Below are positions 1 to 6,029 of a stretch of DNA of 20,859 bases, in pieces; position 1 is the stretch's first letter; each line of letters starts with the position of its first letter. The notes under the pieces are model-generated. The model had not been told where the DNA came from and ran no database searches. It saw nothing but the letters and a program-made list of their open reading frames with translations. Source of the stretch: a virus; IMG/VR virus record IMGVR_UViG_3300017768_002424, positions 1 to 20,859 of that record; one strand, given 5' to 3'. The translations under genes were made by a program, and so were the position numbers.

Positions 1-180
1 ACTGAACGCACTGTGTTGCACATCGAGGCTGACGACCGCGAACAGGCAAAAGATATGGCAACCGAAGACTACATCTGGGGTCCAGACCAACTGTCCCCCG
101 ACTACTACGATGCGTGGCTCGATGTTGAGGAAGATGATTTCTTTCCGCACAGGAAGAAGAAGGAGGACAATGATGACTAA
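1..180 (+). CDS. 3' end of an acidic hypothetical protein (cut by window edge)
   Basis: Frame 1 is open from the first base to a TAA at 178-180, giving 59 residues of a protein whose start lies outside the window. The visible part is rich in Asp, Glu and Tyr (for example DYIWGPDQLSPDYYDAWL) and ends in a basic RKKKED stretch. I recognise no domain. The next gene starts inside it at 173, and its AGGAGG ribosome-binding site (161-166) lies in this 3' end, so the two are probably translationally coupled. Codon use is ordinary and no rival frame is better. The reading frame is likely real; the function is unknown. Confidence 0.6.
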   Translation, partial: TERTVLHIEADDREQAKDMATEDYIWGPDQLSPDYYDAWLDVEEDDFFPHRKKKEDNDD

Positions 181-442
181 AGAAATCATTTCCTACTCCG
201 CTCTGACCATCGGCAAAAAACATGGGGCAACTCACTGGGGTCAGGCAAAGGAAACTCTGTGTGAGTTGCGTAACCACATACGCAGATACAATCGCAGAGA
301 GTGTGACATATTAATTTATGCACACTACTGCAGTGAGTCCGGCATCCCAAGCGAGTGCGTCGAGCAACACTGGAATGTAAAACCCAATCAAGATTTCACC
401 AACCACACACAGGAGAATGATGATGAACATAGAAACAATTAA
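173..442 (+). CDS. Hypothetical protein, 89 aa
   Basis: The start is one of two adjacent ATGs (170 and 173). I prefer 173 because AGGAGG at 161-166 then sits 6 nt upstream. An upstream extension of the frame to 110 has no ribosome-binding site. The product begins MTKEIISYSALTIGKK and is basic, with scattered Cys (CELRNHIRRYNRRECD) and a hydrophilic tail. I recognise no family. It overlaps the preceding partial gene by 8 nt and the next gene by 20 nt, the dense packing typical of a phage accessory operon. The AACCACACACAGGAG leader of the next gene lies inside its 3' end. Confidence 0.6.
   Translation: MTKEIISYSALTIGKKHGATHWGQAKETLCELRNHIRRYNRRECDILIYAHYCSESGIPSECVEQHWNVKPNQDFTNHTQENDDEHRNN
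401..415 (+). promoter_or_regulatory. AC-rich leader with SD (repeated element, copy 1)
   Basis: AACCACACACAGGAG ends in a strong Shine-Dalgarno core, 7 nt before the ATG at 423. The same 15-mer recurs exactly at 1355-1369. Shorter relatives lie before the genes at 1021, 6893, 8254 and 9595. The conserved part extends about 10 nt upstream of the SD, so it is more than a ribosome-binding site. Confidence 0.6.
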
Positions 443-731
443 AAAGGCACTGGGCAAAAAGCGATTAGCCAAAATTGAGCATGTTAATTTTTGGCATTCT
501 GATTGTCTCAGAGAGAGGGTTGAACTCATAATGAAAGCTCCATTTATAGATCACAGCGCGGAGACAGTGGTTGATGAGGAGCGAGAACCCAACTTAACTC
601 AAAAAGAATGGCTCGACACCATTAAATGGAGAGTAGATTTTATGGTGTTTGACCCCGAAGGTTGGAACGCTTGCGGGTCTACCTTGCCATATAACAACTC
701 AGACGTTAGCGAGGTGACTGACAATGGATGA
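423..731 (+). CDS. Hypothetical protein, about 102 aa
   Basis: Three in-frame ATGs stand in a row (417, 420, 423). The one at 423 has the best spacing (7 nt) from AGGAG at 411-415. The product begins MNIETIKKALGKKRL and includes LTQKEWLDTIKWRVDFMVFD, a mix of predicted helices with no recognisable catalytic motif. It overlaps the upstream gene by 20 nt. Its stop codon overlaps the next gene's start in ATGGATGA (724-731), which suggests coupled translation. Function unknown. Small proteins in this position of temperate phages are often early host-takeover or accessory factors, but nothing here shows that directly. Confidence 0.6.
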   Translation: MNIETIKKALGKKRLAKIEHVNFWHSDCLRERVELIMKAPFIDHSAETVVDEEREPNLTQKEWLDTIKWRVDFMVFDPEGWNACGSTLPYNNSDVSEVTDNG

Positions 732-912
732 ATTCATTAGAGGTCAGCAGGCGGCACGCGCCGATATCTGTGAAGACAACACGGCAACCAACATGCTTAC
801 GCTGTTGCGTTATGTCACCAACCCCACGACAAACTTCGGCAAGGGCTACCGCCAGTTCTTGCTGGCGTGGTCTGACAATGGTAACTATTTACGTGACGAC
901 AAGGCGGCTTAA
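724..912 (+). CDS. Hypothetical protein, 62 aa
   Basis: The ATG at 724 overlaps the stop of the upstream gene by 8 nt and is preceded by GAGGTGA as a ribosome-binding site. The product begins MDEFIRGQQAARADIC and contains NFGKGYRQFLLAWSDNG. No family recognised. A competing frame (728-946) is Arg/Thr-rich, lacks a ribosome-binding site, and runs through the palindrome at 937, so I treat it as a shadow. This gene ends the first run of overlapping genes; a 108-nt structured spacer follows. Confidence 0.55.
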   Translation: MDEFIRGQQAARADICEDNTATNMLTLLRYVTNPTTNFGKGYRQFLLAWSDNGNYLRDDKAA

Positions 913-936
913 CCACAACCACCACGCCGAAACATG

Positions 937-952
937 CTGCGTTTAAACGCAG
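937..952. repeat. 16-bp perfect palindrome centred on GTTTAAAC
   Basis: CTGCGTTTAAACGCAG is its own reverse complement. It lies in the spacer between the genes ending at 912 and starting at 1021. It is the longest extension of the GTTTAAAC octamer, which occurs 13 times in the window. No T-run follows, so it is not an intrinsic terminator; a protein-binding site is more likely. Confidence 0.7.
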
Positions 953-958
953 TATGTC

Positions 959-980
959 ACACGATAGTGATGTATCGTGT
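959..980. repeat. Perfect 8-bp inverted repeat with 6-nt loop
   Basis: ACACGATA (959-966), loop GTGATG, TATCGTGT (973-980). It sits 7 nt after the palindrome at 937-952 and about 40 nt before the ATG at 1021. There is no T-run on either strand. It could be an operator or an mRNA leader hairpin. Confidence 0.6.
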
Positions 981-1020
981 CTGACGAGGCAGTCAGCAAC
1001 ACACAGTAAGGAGAAACATA

Positions 1021-1305
1021 ATGGATTATTACATGCGGAAAGCAAAAGAGGATGAGTTGCAGAAACTTGATAAAGTGTTGTCTTTAATCGACGGCATTCC
1101 AAACGGAGCGGAGCATGTGTTAGCAACTACTTCGAAACTACTATTTAGTATTGCTGGAGATGCACAAGACATGGGTCAAAATGATGTGGCCCGTGCTATT
1201 TTTCAGTCTATGGAATATGTAGATGACACGATAGAGGATTTACAAGAGTTTGTTGAGAACGAAAGATACAAGGCTGACTACTGGGGTGACAAAGCATCCC
1301 AGTAA
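1021..1305 (+). CDS. Hypothetical acidic helical protein, 94 aa
   Basis: The ATG at 1021 is preceded by AAGGAG at 1008-1013, the best ribosome-binding site in this region, joined to an AC-rich leader CAACACACAGTAAGGAG (998-1014). The product is acidic and apparently all-helical, with heptad-like stretches (KEDELQKLDKVLSLIDGI near residues 9-26 and YVDDTIEDLQEFVENE near 67-82). No enzyme motif and no HTH. An intrinsic terminator follows at 1329, so this gene may end a transcription unit. Function unknown. Confidence 0.65.
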   Translation: MDYYMRKAKEDELQKLDKVLSLIDGIPNGAEHVLATTSKLLFSIAGDAQDMGQNDVARAIFQSMEYVDDTIEDLQEFVENERYKADYWGDKASQ

Positions 1306-1319
1306 CCACAACACACACT

Positions 1320-1327
1320 GTTTAAAC
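1320..1327. repeat. GTTTAAAC octamer, intergenic copy (13 copies in window)
   Basis: All copies start at 941, 1320, 2494, 3073, 3917, 5663, 7908, 9036, 10979, 11011, 13776, 15777 and 18575. Only this one and 941 are intergenic. The coding copies read Phe-Lys (TTT AAA) seven times and Leu-Asn (TTA AAC) four times. Chance expectation at equal base frequencies is about 0.3 per 20.9 kb. Confidence 0.85.
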
Positions 1328-1328
1328 G

Positions 1329-1352
1329 GCGGGGCATGTCCCCGCTTTTTTT
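1329..1352 (+). terminator. Intrinsic terminator
   Basis: GCGGGG (1329-1334), loop CATGT, CCCCGC (1340-1345), then seven T's (1346-1352). This is a textbook Rho-independent terminator for the plus-strand gene ending at 1305. The next gene's leader begins 3 nt after the T-run, so that gene either has its own start signal or depends on readthrough. Confidence 0.85.
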
Positions 1353-1354
1353 AT

Positions 1355-1369
1355 AACCACACACAGGAG
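1355..1369 (+). promoter_or_regulatory. AC-rich leader with SD (repeated element, copy 2)
   Basis: AACCACACACAGGAG is identical to 401-415 and lies 6 nt before the ATG at 1376. It begins just after the terminator T-run at 1352. Confidence 0.6.
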
Positions 1370-1375
1370 TTAGTA

Positions 1376-1588
1376 ATGAAATATATTTTGATTGTCTTCG
1401 CGTCGATAAAGACAGGAGAGCTACACTACCAGCATGGTGAATGGTTTAGTTCGCCAATGGAATGTATTGCTTATGTAAACAATGTATATAAACATATTGA
1501 TCACAAGTTTTTTAATGACAAAAATATAGGACTGAAATCTCGCGACGTTGTATGCGTAGCGGTGGACACAAGGAGGGTATTGAAATGA
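1376..1588 (+). CDS. Hypothetical protein, 70 aa
   Basis: I chose ATG 1376 because AGGAG at 1365-1369 lies 6 nt upstream. The longer frame back to 1250 reads through the terminator and the previous gene, so it is not credible. The product begins MKYILIVFASIKTGELHY, with a hydrophobic first strand followed by a soluble domain (GEWFSSPMECIAYVNNVYKH). The N-terminal segment is too short and charged to be a clear signal peptide. The stop overlaps the next start in ATGA (1585-1588). Similar small phage proteins with an ILxVF(A/V) start are common but uncharacterised. Function unknown. Confidence 0.6.
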   Translation: MKYILIVFASIKTGELHYQHGEWFSSPMECIAYVNNVYKHIDHKFFNDKNIGLKSRDVVCVAVDTRRVLK

Positions 1589-2340
1589 GCATCGTAGGAT
1601 CAAAACCCATAGACATTGATGAGCCAAACCGTTTGGCTGAAAAGTTAATGGTTGAACGGTACTCTTTTAATCCAGACGATTGTCCTTGGGAGCGTGCGTA
1701 TTGGTCATCATATCAACCGAATGAGGCAACGGATTATAAGGATCATCATGTGCCAGATCTAGTGAGGGAATATCGTTTCTCATGGCTTGCTGGGTGTGCG
1801 CAGGGTCTCCTCTATGCGCGGAAAAGTAAACTGATGACAATGCGAGAGGTAACACCAGCCAGCATGTGGGGTGTTGTCGCCGCCGCAATTTTGGAGGGAA
1901 CTTTTGCGTGTATATTTACAAGTGACAAAAATTATCTATGGACTCAATCACACCTGACAGGAGATCGACTGGGGATAACACACAAAGGTCTGCCCGATTG
2001 TACACCCCGCAACATTGCCAAGCAATTACAGGCGAACACCGATAGATCTGTGGTTGAACGCTTGTATAATCGTGAGAAGTTGACCAACAATTATCACTCT
2101 CCATACGTTTACTACGTCAGGTTATCTGGAAGAAAAACTTTTATTAGAGATGAGATTGTCAAGCAGGCTGTGTATGTAGCTCGTAACATCCGCAAAGATA
2201 CCTTGCTTGCCAAGCCTTTGTCTCGCCAGTGGTATGACATATTTGGACATACGAGTGAACTGATTAACTACTTCTTAGACATGGGTAAAGGATCCCTAAT
2301 TATGCCTCAACACACAACGAGGATCAGAGCCTCAATGTAG
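1585..2340 (+). CDS. Hypothetical protein, 251 aa
   Basis: The ATG at 1585 overlaps the upstream stop by 4 nt (ATGA) and follows AAGGAGGG at 1570-1577. The frame is open to 1552 but without a better start. The product begins MSIVGSKPIDIDEPNRLAEK. It is soluble, rich in aromatic residues (PWERAYWSSY, YHSPYVYYVRLSG) and basic near its C-terminus. A mid segment (SMWGVVAAAILEGTFACIFTSD, about residues 97-118) is moderately hydrophobic and could be a buried helix. I see no nuclease, HTH, Walker or zinc motif. It is the largest unrecognised gene of the left arm. Confidence 0.6.
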   Translation: MSIVGSKPIDIDEPNRLAEKLMVERYSFNPDDCPWERAYWSSYQPNEATDYKDHHVPDLVREYRFSWLAGCAQGLLYARKSKLMTMREVTPASMWGVVAAAILEGTFACIFTSDKNYLWTQSHLTGDRLGITHKGLPDCTPRNIAKQLQANTDRSVVERLYNREKLTNNYHSPYVYYVRLSGRKTFIRDEIVKQAVYVARNIRKDTLLAKPLSRQWYDIFGHTSELINYFLDMGKGSLIMPQHTTRIRASM

Positions 2341-2380
2341 GTTATGAATAACTTTCACCATTGATGAACAGAAAACACTA

Positions 2381-2424
2381 TACCCAATTTAAAAAATGGT
2401 GTGATAGTATCACACCGTTGGGTA
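2381..2424. repeat. Nested inverted repeats in a 149-nt intergenic leader
   Basis: An outer pair, TACCCAA (2381-2387) and TTGGGTA (2418-2424), encloses a 19-bp inner dyad, GGTGTGATA-G-TATCACACC (2398-2416). In RNA this forms a two-part stem with an asymmetric 10-nt bulge. It lies between the stop at 2340 and the ATG at 2490, followed by an AC-rich element (2435-2450). No T-run follows, so it is probably regulatory rather than a terminator. Confidence 0.65.
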
Positions 2425-2489
2425 TGCGCTTTAAAACTCCACACACAGTAGACCCTTCGGTATTTTTTAAATATAAGAAGGGAAATGTA

Positions 2490-3017
2490 ATGCGTTTAAA
2501 CACTTTTATTATCACACATCACGTCGGGGAGTTAGAGGACTTTGACTTCTATGATGGCATGGAGCGTGACTGCTCCCGTGTCGCACGGCACATCGGTACG
2601 TACTCGACTTCAGTTGACAAAGTTTACTCAGTTTGGCGGTGTGAATGTGAACTAGATTTTTTTAGGGACTGGCTGTCGAAGAACCACAAGCGAAGAACGT
2701 CGCTTAACTTAAAGTATGATGTGCATCAAGCAGAACAGGCACTCGTTAAAAAGCCAGCCGCTTTAACTGAAGGTTATTTACCAGTCGAACATATACAACA
2801 TGACCTGCAGTCTACTAATCGCATCTGGTCTGTTGTCGATGAATACCCAGATGTCTCAATTATATTTAACAATCTACAAGTTTACTTTGCCTACGATGAA
2901 ACGAAAAAACTTATCGACGCACTGCAGAAATTGGTATCAGCCAGAGAAACTGGCGAACTTACTGAAGATACAGCGTATAGTTATAAACCATACGATCCAT
3001 ATAGGCCTGCCACCTAG
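2490..3017 (+). CDS. Hypothetical protein, 175 aa
   Basis: The frame is open from 2361, but I chose ATG 2490. It has a purine-rich ribosome-binding site (AGAAGGG, 2476-2482) at good spacing, while the earlier TTG/ATG (2361/2364) have none. The region between also holds the nested inverted repeats and the AC-rich leader copy typical of untranslated DNA here. The product begins MRLNTFIITHHVGELEDFDF and is soluble and mixed alpha/beta, with WRCECELDFFRDWLSKNHKRR near the middle. No family recognised. It ends 4 nt inside the convergent minus-strand gene at 3014. If 2364 is the true start the protein is 217 aa. Confidence 0.55.
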   Translation: MRLNTFIITHHVGELEDFDFYDGMERDCSRVARHIGTYSTSVDKVYSVWRCECELDFFRDWLSKNHKRRTSLNLKYDVHQAEQALVKKPAALTEGYLPVEHIQHDLQSTNRIWSVVDEYPDVSIIFNNLQVYFAYDETKKLIDALQKLVSARETGELTEDTAYSYKPYDPYRPAT

Positions 3018-3217
3018 AAGAGACAGCCGTCGTTCTCATCTCCTACGGGAGCGGCGGCTGTTTTCCACCACTGTTTAAACACCTCGCCATTCTTTGCTTC
3101 ATAGCACTGCATACACACTTGCTTTTTGTTGGCGAGTATAAGGTATTCAATACCGACCTCGCTTTTTTCTAGGGATTTTTCACAGATCACACATGAAAAA
3201 GGTGACGAAGTATGCAT
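3014..3217 (-). CDS. Small putative zinc-binding protein, 67 aa
   Basis: Two CxxC pairs, C9-V-I-C12 and C35-M-Q-C38, could bind one zinc ion as a zinc ribbon or knuckle. The C-terminal half is short and includes a Trp pair (FKQWWK). The start codon at 3217 follows AAGGTGACGAGGG, a good but structured ribosome-binding site: the site and the start codon lie in a 10-bp hairpin (3199-3230) that also looks like a terminator for the primase operon upstream. Its 3' end overlaps the plus-strand terminator at 3023-3064. It could act in replication or host control, but only the zinc motif is visible. Confidence 0.55.
   Translation of the reverse strand: MHTSSPFSCVICEKSLEKSEVGIEYLILANKKQVCMQCYEAKNGEVFKQWWKTAAAPVGDENDGCLF
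3023..3064 (+). terminator. Probable terminator with UACG tetraloop hairpin
   Basis: Outer arms ACAGCCGTCG (3023-3032) and CGGCGGCTGT (3052-3061) pair with one G-U wobble. The inner stem CTCC/GGAG closes a TACG tetraloop (3044-3047), the very stable UNCG type. TTTT follows at 3061-3064. It lies just after the plus-strand stop at 3017. A 7-nt unpaired stretch interrupts the left arm, so strength is uncertain. Confidence 0.6.
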
Positions 3218-3230
3218 CCCTCGTCACCTT
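3195..3230 (-). terminator. Terminator-like hairpin with a start codon in its loop
   Basis: Read on the minus strand, AAGGTGACGA (3230-3221), a 12-nt loop and TCGTCACCTT (3208-3199) form a perfect 10-bp stem running into a T-run (3200-3196). That fits an intrinsic terminator about 60 nt after the primase stop (3291). The loop contains the ATG of the zinc-binding ORF (3217-3215) and the stem contains its ribosome-binding site. The element could therefore be an attenuator or a translational lock. Confidence 0.6.
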
Positions 3231-3265
3231 ACATCACTGAAAGTTCCGAAGCAGGCACGCTCCAA

Positions 3266-3281
3266 AACCCCACACACAGTA
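3266..3281 (+). repeat. AC-rich leader-like copy without a downstream gene on its strand
   Basis: AACCCCACACACAGTA closely matches AACTCCACACACAGTA at 2435-2450 and the leaders of other plus-strand genes. Here it lies in the spacer between two minus-strand genes (3218-3290), where no credible plus-strand gene starts. Confidence 0.45.
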
Positions 3282-3290
3282 ATGCTTGCC

Positions 3291-5006
3291 TTATACATCA
3301 CATGGCACCTGATAGCAACCCGTTGCCATAGAGTAGCGCAGGTCACAACTTGCCGGACTACCCGTAGTTTTGAACCGCACCTTACGAAAGTGAACCTCGA
3401 CATCAGCTGGGCTAACCGTTGGATTGCGGTGTATACATGTCAGCACGTCTGCCTTGGTAAAGAAATGCACGGATCCGAGGATATCCATTCCCGTTGGCGC
3501 TGGCACAGAACCATCTGCTGACCGCAACATCTTTGATGGGTGGGCAACCAGCCAAACATGGACACCATGTCTTTGTGCAAAGTTCCTCAGTTTACTCAGG
3601 GTCTCGCTAACATATTCCGTTTCAGTCTGCCCCTGCCTTGATTGCAGGACATAGTTCCACGGGTCAATTGTCAGTGTCTTGATGCCGAATCGTAATACGG
3701 CTGCGCGTGCGTGCCTCAAGATTGCATCGACTGTTGGCGGCGTATCATCAGACAACCTGATAAACGTCACATGCTTGTCTATAAAATCGACAGCTTCGTG
3801 TAACTGTTCCTCTGTAATCTTGACGCCTTCATGTCCAACAAAGGATGCACCCGCAAACTTTTCTGACAGGCTTGCAAGGTGTTGATCGGGTGGGTTCTCA
3901 AATGAGCATACAGCATGTTTAAACAGTTCAGACTTGCTGGTGTTAATGATCAGCTGGTCTATCCAGTTTGACTTGCCCGATCCCGGTATGCCTGTGACGA
4001 TTTCGAGTTCTCCCGTCTGGATCGTGTAAAACTTATCGATGTTCTCGTAGCCAGTCGAGACACCCCTCGACCTACCTTCCCTGTATAACTGCAGAACTGC
4101 ATCCCGATGTTCATCGGCTGACTGCAGTCCCTTCACGGGGTATGCCGTCGCACTGCTGATGAGCAGATCAACTTCATCACTGCTGTATTTAACCAGCACG
4201 TCGGATAGATCCTTACACCCGTCAGGGTAGGTGTCGATGTATGAGCAACGGTCACGACCATAAACGTCTGCTAATTTTTCCCGCAAGCTAATGCCTGCCT
4301 TGTCACCGTCTGTAGCAATAATAATCGTCGGCGTTGGATCGAAGCGCTCCAGCGTATTAGCAATGAACTCACGCTTAAACGGATCGTCGCCTGCTAGTGC
4401 CGCACCGTTGGGCACACTGATGACATTTGCATGACCTGATTCATGGGATGCGTGGGCATCCCCCTCACCTTCCACAATGATGACGGGCCTTGTGAAGTCG
4501 ATGCTGTCTAAATTGTAGTAGCACTTCCCGCCGCCTTTGGATTGCAGGTATTGACCACCCTCACGCTCTTGTAAAAACTTTGTCTTGGTGTGTTGGAGTT
4601 CCCCGTCTAGATAATACGGAAACACAACTGCATTGTTGGATGAACCGATTTTAAAATGTGCAATGGTTTCATCCGATAGCTCACGGCTATACAGATATTG
4701 CAGTGCGGGTTCATTAACTTCCGCAGGTGTTTGAACAGCTGGCTTGGTGGGTGCAGATGGTGTCCCTGCTGGACTCAATAGACCCCTGCCGATCAGCGCA
4801 TACATGACATCCGATTGGTTACAGCCGCCGTGACAATGCCAGACCAGCTTGCCATCACGGTTACCAATTGTGAGTGATGGGTTCTTATCGTTGTGTTTAT
4901 GGTTGGCTGAAACAGGACAGCTGGTTTTATATTCGCTTTGCCCAACCTGCGTAGCGCGAGGGTTTAAGGCAAAAGCAATTGACTTCGCGTCGTCAGGATT
5001 TTGCAT
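3291..5006 (-). CDS. DNA primase-helicase, T7 gp4/Twinkle type
   Basis: This bifunctional replication enzyme should synthesise primers and unwind DNA at the phage fork. The N-terminus has a CHC2-type zinc site (C30, H36, C58, C62 in HCHGGC). A TOPRIM domain follows, with E179 (VIIVEGEGDAH) and D233/D235 (IIIATDGDKAG), the metal-binding residues of primases. The C-terminal RecA-fold helicase has Walker A GIPGSGKS (339-346), a Walker B-like KTLTIDPW (D448) and a LVAHPSK motif (487-492). At 571 aa it is full length for the family (T7 gp4 is 566). The ATG overlaps the upstream gene by 14 nt and has only a weak ribosome-binding site, so coupling is likely. Function is confident; primer template preference cannot be read here. 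Confidence 0.95.
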   Translation of the reverse strand: MQNPDDAKSIAFALNPRATQVGQSEYKTSCPVSANHKHNDKNPSLTIGNRDGKLVWHCHGGCNQSDVMYALIGRGLLSPAGTPSAPTKPAVQTPAEVNEPALQYLYSRELSDETIAHFKIGSSNNAVVFPYYLDGELQHTKTKFLQEREGGQYLQSKGGGKCYYNLDSIDFTRPVIIVEGEGDAHASHESGHANVISVPNGAALAGDDPFKREFIANTLERFDPTPTIIIATDGDKAGISLREKLADVYGRDRCSYIDTYPDGCKDLSDVLVKYSSDEVDLLISSATAYPVKGLQSADEHRDAVLQLYREGRSRGVSTGYENIDKFYTIQTGELEIVTGIPGSGKSNWIDQLIINTSKSELFKHAVCSFENPPDQHLASLSEKFAGASFVGHEGVKITEEQLHEAVDFIDKHVTFIRLSDDTPPTVDAILRHARAAVLRFGIKTLTIDPWNYVLQSRQGQTETEYVSETLSKLRNFAQRHGVHVWLVAHPSKMLRSADGSVPAPTGMDILGSVHFFTKADVLTCIHRNPTVSPADVEVHFRKVRFKTTGSPASCDLRYSMATGCYQVPCDV

Positions 5007-5235
5007 AGGCTTCGCGCTTTATTGCGGCAATGGTGGGCCAGTCCCATCGCTGATGTTTGCTAACCGTGGCAGACCATGCGAGTTTCAGTGCCCGTGCAGT
5101 GAACGGGGTGAGTGCGTCAATGTATGCGTCGCGGATTGCTCGCAGGCGCTCTGCATCCATGTTGCCATCCGGCGCGTTGTATAGGGTGATCATTGGATTT
5201 ACGATTATCTCTACTACTTCCTGCGGTGTTGCCAT
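4993..5235 (-). CDS. Small protein of the replication operon, 80 aa
   Basis: It starts immediately after the stop of the upstream gene (TAAATG at 5238-5233) and overlaps the primase-helicase start by 14 nt, so it is very likely co-translated with both. The product begins MATPQEVVEIIVNPMITLYN and ends WPTIAAIKREAYAKS, a helical soluble protein with no zinc or nucleotide-binding motif. Context suggests a helicase or primase accessory, for example a loader-like partner, but no homology is visible to me. Confidence 0.65.
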   Translation of the reverse strand: MATPQEVVEIIVNPMITLYNAPDGNMDAERLRAIRDAYIDALTPFTARALKLAWSATVSKHQRWDWPTIAAIKREAYAKS

Positions 5236-5523
5236 TTACTTTAACTCCCTCACGATGTCAGCCATCGTTGGGATGGTTGGTGCTTTCTCAAAGTCCTGCC
5301 AACGCTCCTGATTTAAAAACGTGACAGCCTGCGCGACGTACTTGCGGTCCCTGACATAGGCATCGCAGTACTGCTTGTATGCGACAGCGCCTTCTATGAT
5401 TTCTTCTTTGTTGATCCCGCGCTTGACTTGTTTGATGAACGCTTTTTTTGCTGGCGCTTTGGGATTTTGATGCGGGGTTCTTTTGGGGTAGGATTGCCAG
5501 AACTTTTCGAAACTCTCACACAT
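5236..5523 (-). CDS. Phage replication-associated protein, 95 aa (loader-like C-terminal motif)
   Basis: The pattern FEKFWQSYPKR (residues 5-15), KKAFIKQVK, then AQAVTFLNQERWQDF (about 64-78) matches a module I know from the C-termini of many phage replication or helicase-loader proteins: FW-x-x-YP-(K/R) near the start and a TFLN-x-x-x-W signature near the end. Here the module stands alone. The ATG at 5523 follows GGAGG (5533-5537 in plus coordinates) at good spacing. It is followed directly by the 80-aa gene and then the primase-helicase. Its N-terminal codons overlap, out of frame, the last 130 nt of the VRR-NUC ORF. A role in primosome assembly is inferred. Confidence 0.7.
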   Translation of the reverse strand: MCESFEKFWQSYPKRTPHQNPKAPAKKAFIKQVKRGINKEEIIEGAVAYKQYCDAYVRDRKYVAQAVTFLNQERWQDFEKAPTIPTMADIVRELK

Positions 5524-6029
5524 TGGGTGCCTCCATTGGTGTTTGCAAATTTAGTTTGTAGCGTTCTCACTACACTAGATTTTTTATAGAGGCTAGTATT
5601 TTTTTTAATTATTTGTATGCACTCATCGTATGACCAAGCGACAAAATAATTTACATGAGACTGTTTAAACCACTCCTGCATAGCCAGTTGATTATCGGAC
5701 AGCCTGCCCTTCGCCGCCTTTACTTCTATAGCTATTGTTTTATTGGCACCGATGAACACATAGTCTGGTGCCCCTGCGGCTAGTCCCATAGCACGCATGA
5801 TCTTTCCAAGACGCATAGACCGCCTGCCCTCGTTTGGAATATGAAACCAGACACAACGTAAGCGACCAGCTTTTGTCTCGTTCCTGCACCAGTTTGCAAA
5901 GTCTATACATATCTGTGATTCAGGTCCGATACCCTTACCTGTCACATGTTGTTGTGTAATCCAGCTTGGTTCTGTATCAGTCAACTTGTTCGCAGTACTT
6001 AAACATATAGTCGTAAAGGTAGGCACCAC
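5394..6029 (-). CDS. VRR-NUC domain nuclease
   Basis: The core motif GAPDYVFIGANKTIAIEVKA (G-x-PD...E-x-K), followed by GRLSDNQLAMQEWF, matches the VRR-NUC branch of the PD-(D/E)XK fold, found in phage nucleases and related to Holliday-junction-cutting enzymes. It probably cuts branched or recombination DNA. The start is unsettled: GTG 6029 has no ribosome-binding site, and TTG 5984 would overlap the upstream stop by 8 nt. The recognisable domain ends near IQIIKKN. The final ~60 residues are Lys/Ser-rich and overlap the next gene out of frame by 130 nt, and an operator-like dyad (5557-5574) lies in this tail. The tail may be nonfunctional readthrough or a DNA-binding extension. Confidence 0.8.
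   Translation of the reverse strand: MVPTFTTICLSTANKLTDTEPSWITQQHVTGKGIGPESQICIDFANWCRNETKAGRLRCVWFHIPNEGRRSMRLGKIMRAMGLAAGAPDYVFIGANKTIAIEVKAAKGRLSDNQLAMQEWFKQSHVNYFVAWSYDECIQIIKKNTSLYKKSSVVRTLQTKFANTNGGTQCVRVSKSSGNPTPKEPRIKIPKRQQKKRSSNKSSAGSTKKKS
5557..5574. promoter_or_regulatory. Operator-like dyad O1 (TGTAG-N8-CTACA)
   Basis: TGTAG CGTTCTCA CTACA is a perfect 5-bp dyad with an 8-bp centre, matching the sites at 6857, 9465 and 9531. It lies 34-51 nt upstream of the minus-strand ATG at 5523, so it may control the gene set leading to the primase-helicase. On the minus strand the flank reads CTACAAACTA, as at the integrase site. I see no clean -35/-10 pair beside it. Confidence 0.55.

Noticed and set aside
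728-946. Plus-strand ORF of 72 aa overlapping the 724-912 gene
   Set aside because: No ribosome-binding site, biased Arg/Thr/Cys composition, and it ends inside the 937-952 palindrome; the 724 frame is coupled to the upstream gene.
3126-3521. Plus-strand ORF of 131 aa near the end of the primase gene
   Set aside because: Runs antisense through the primase-helicase and the hairpin at 3199-3230 with no ribosome-binding site and atypical composition.
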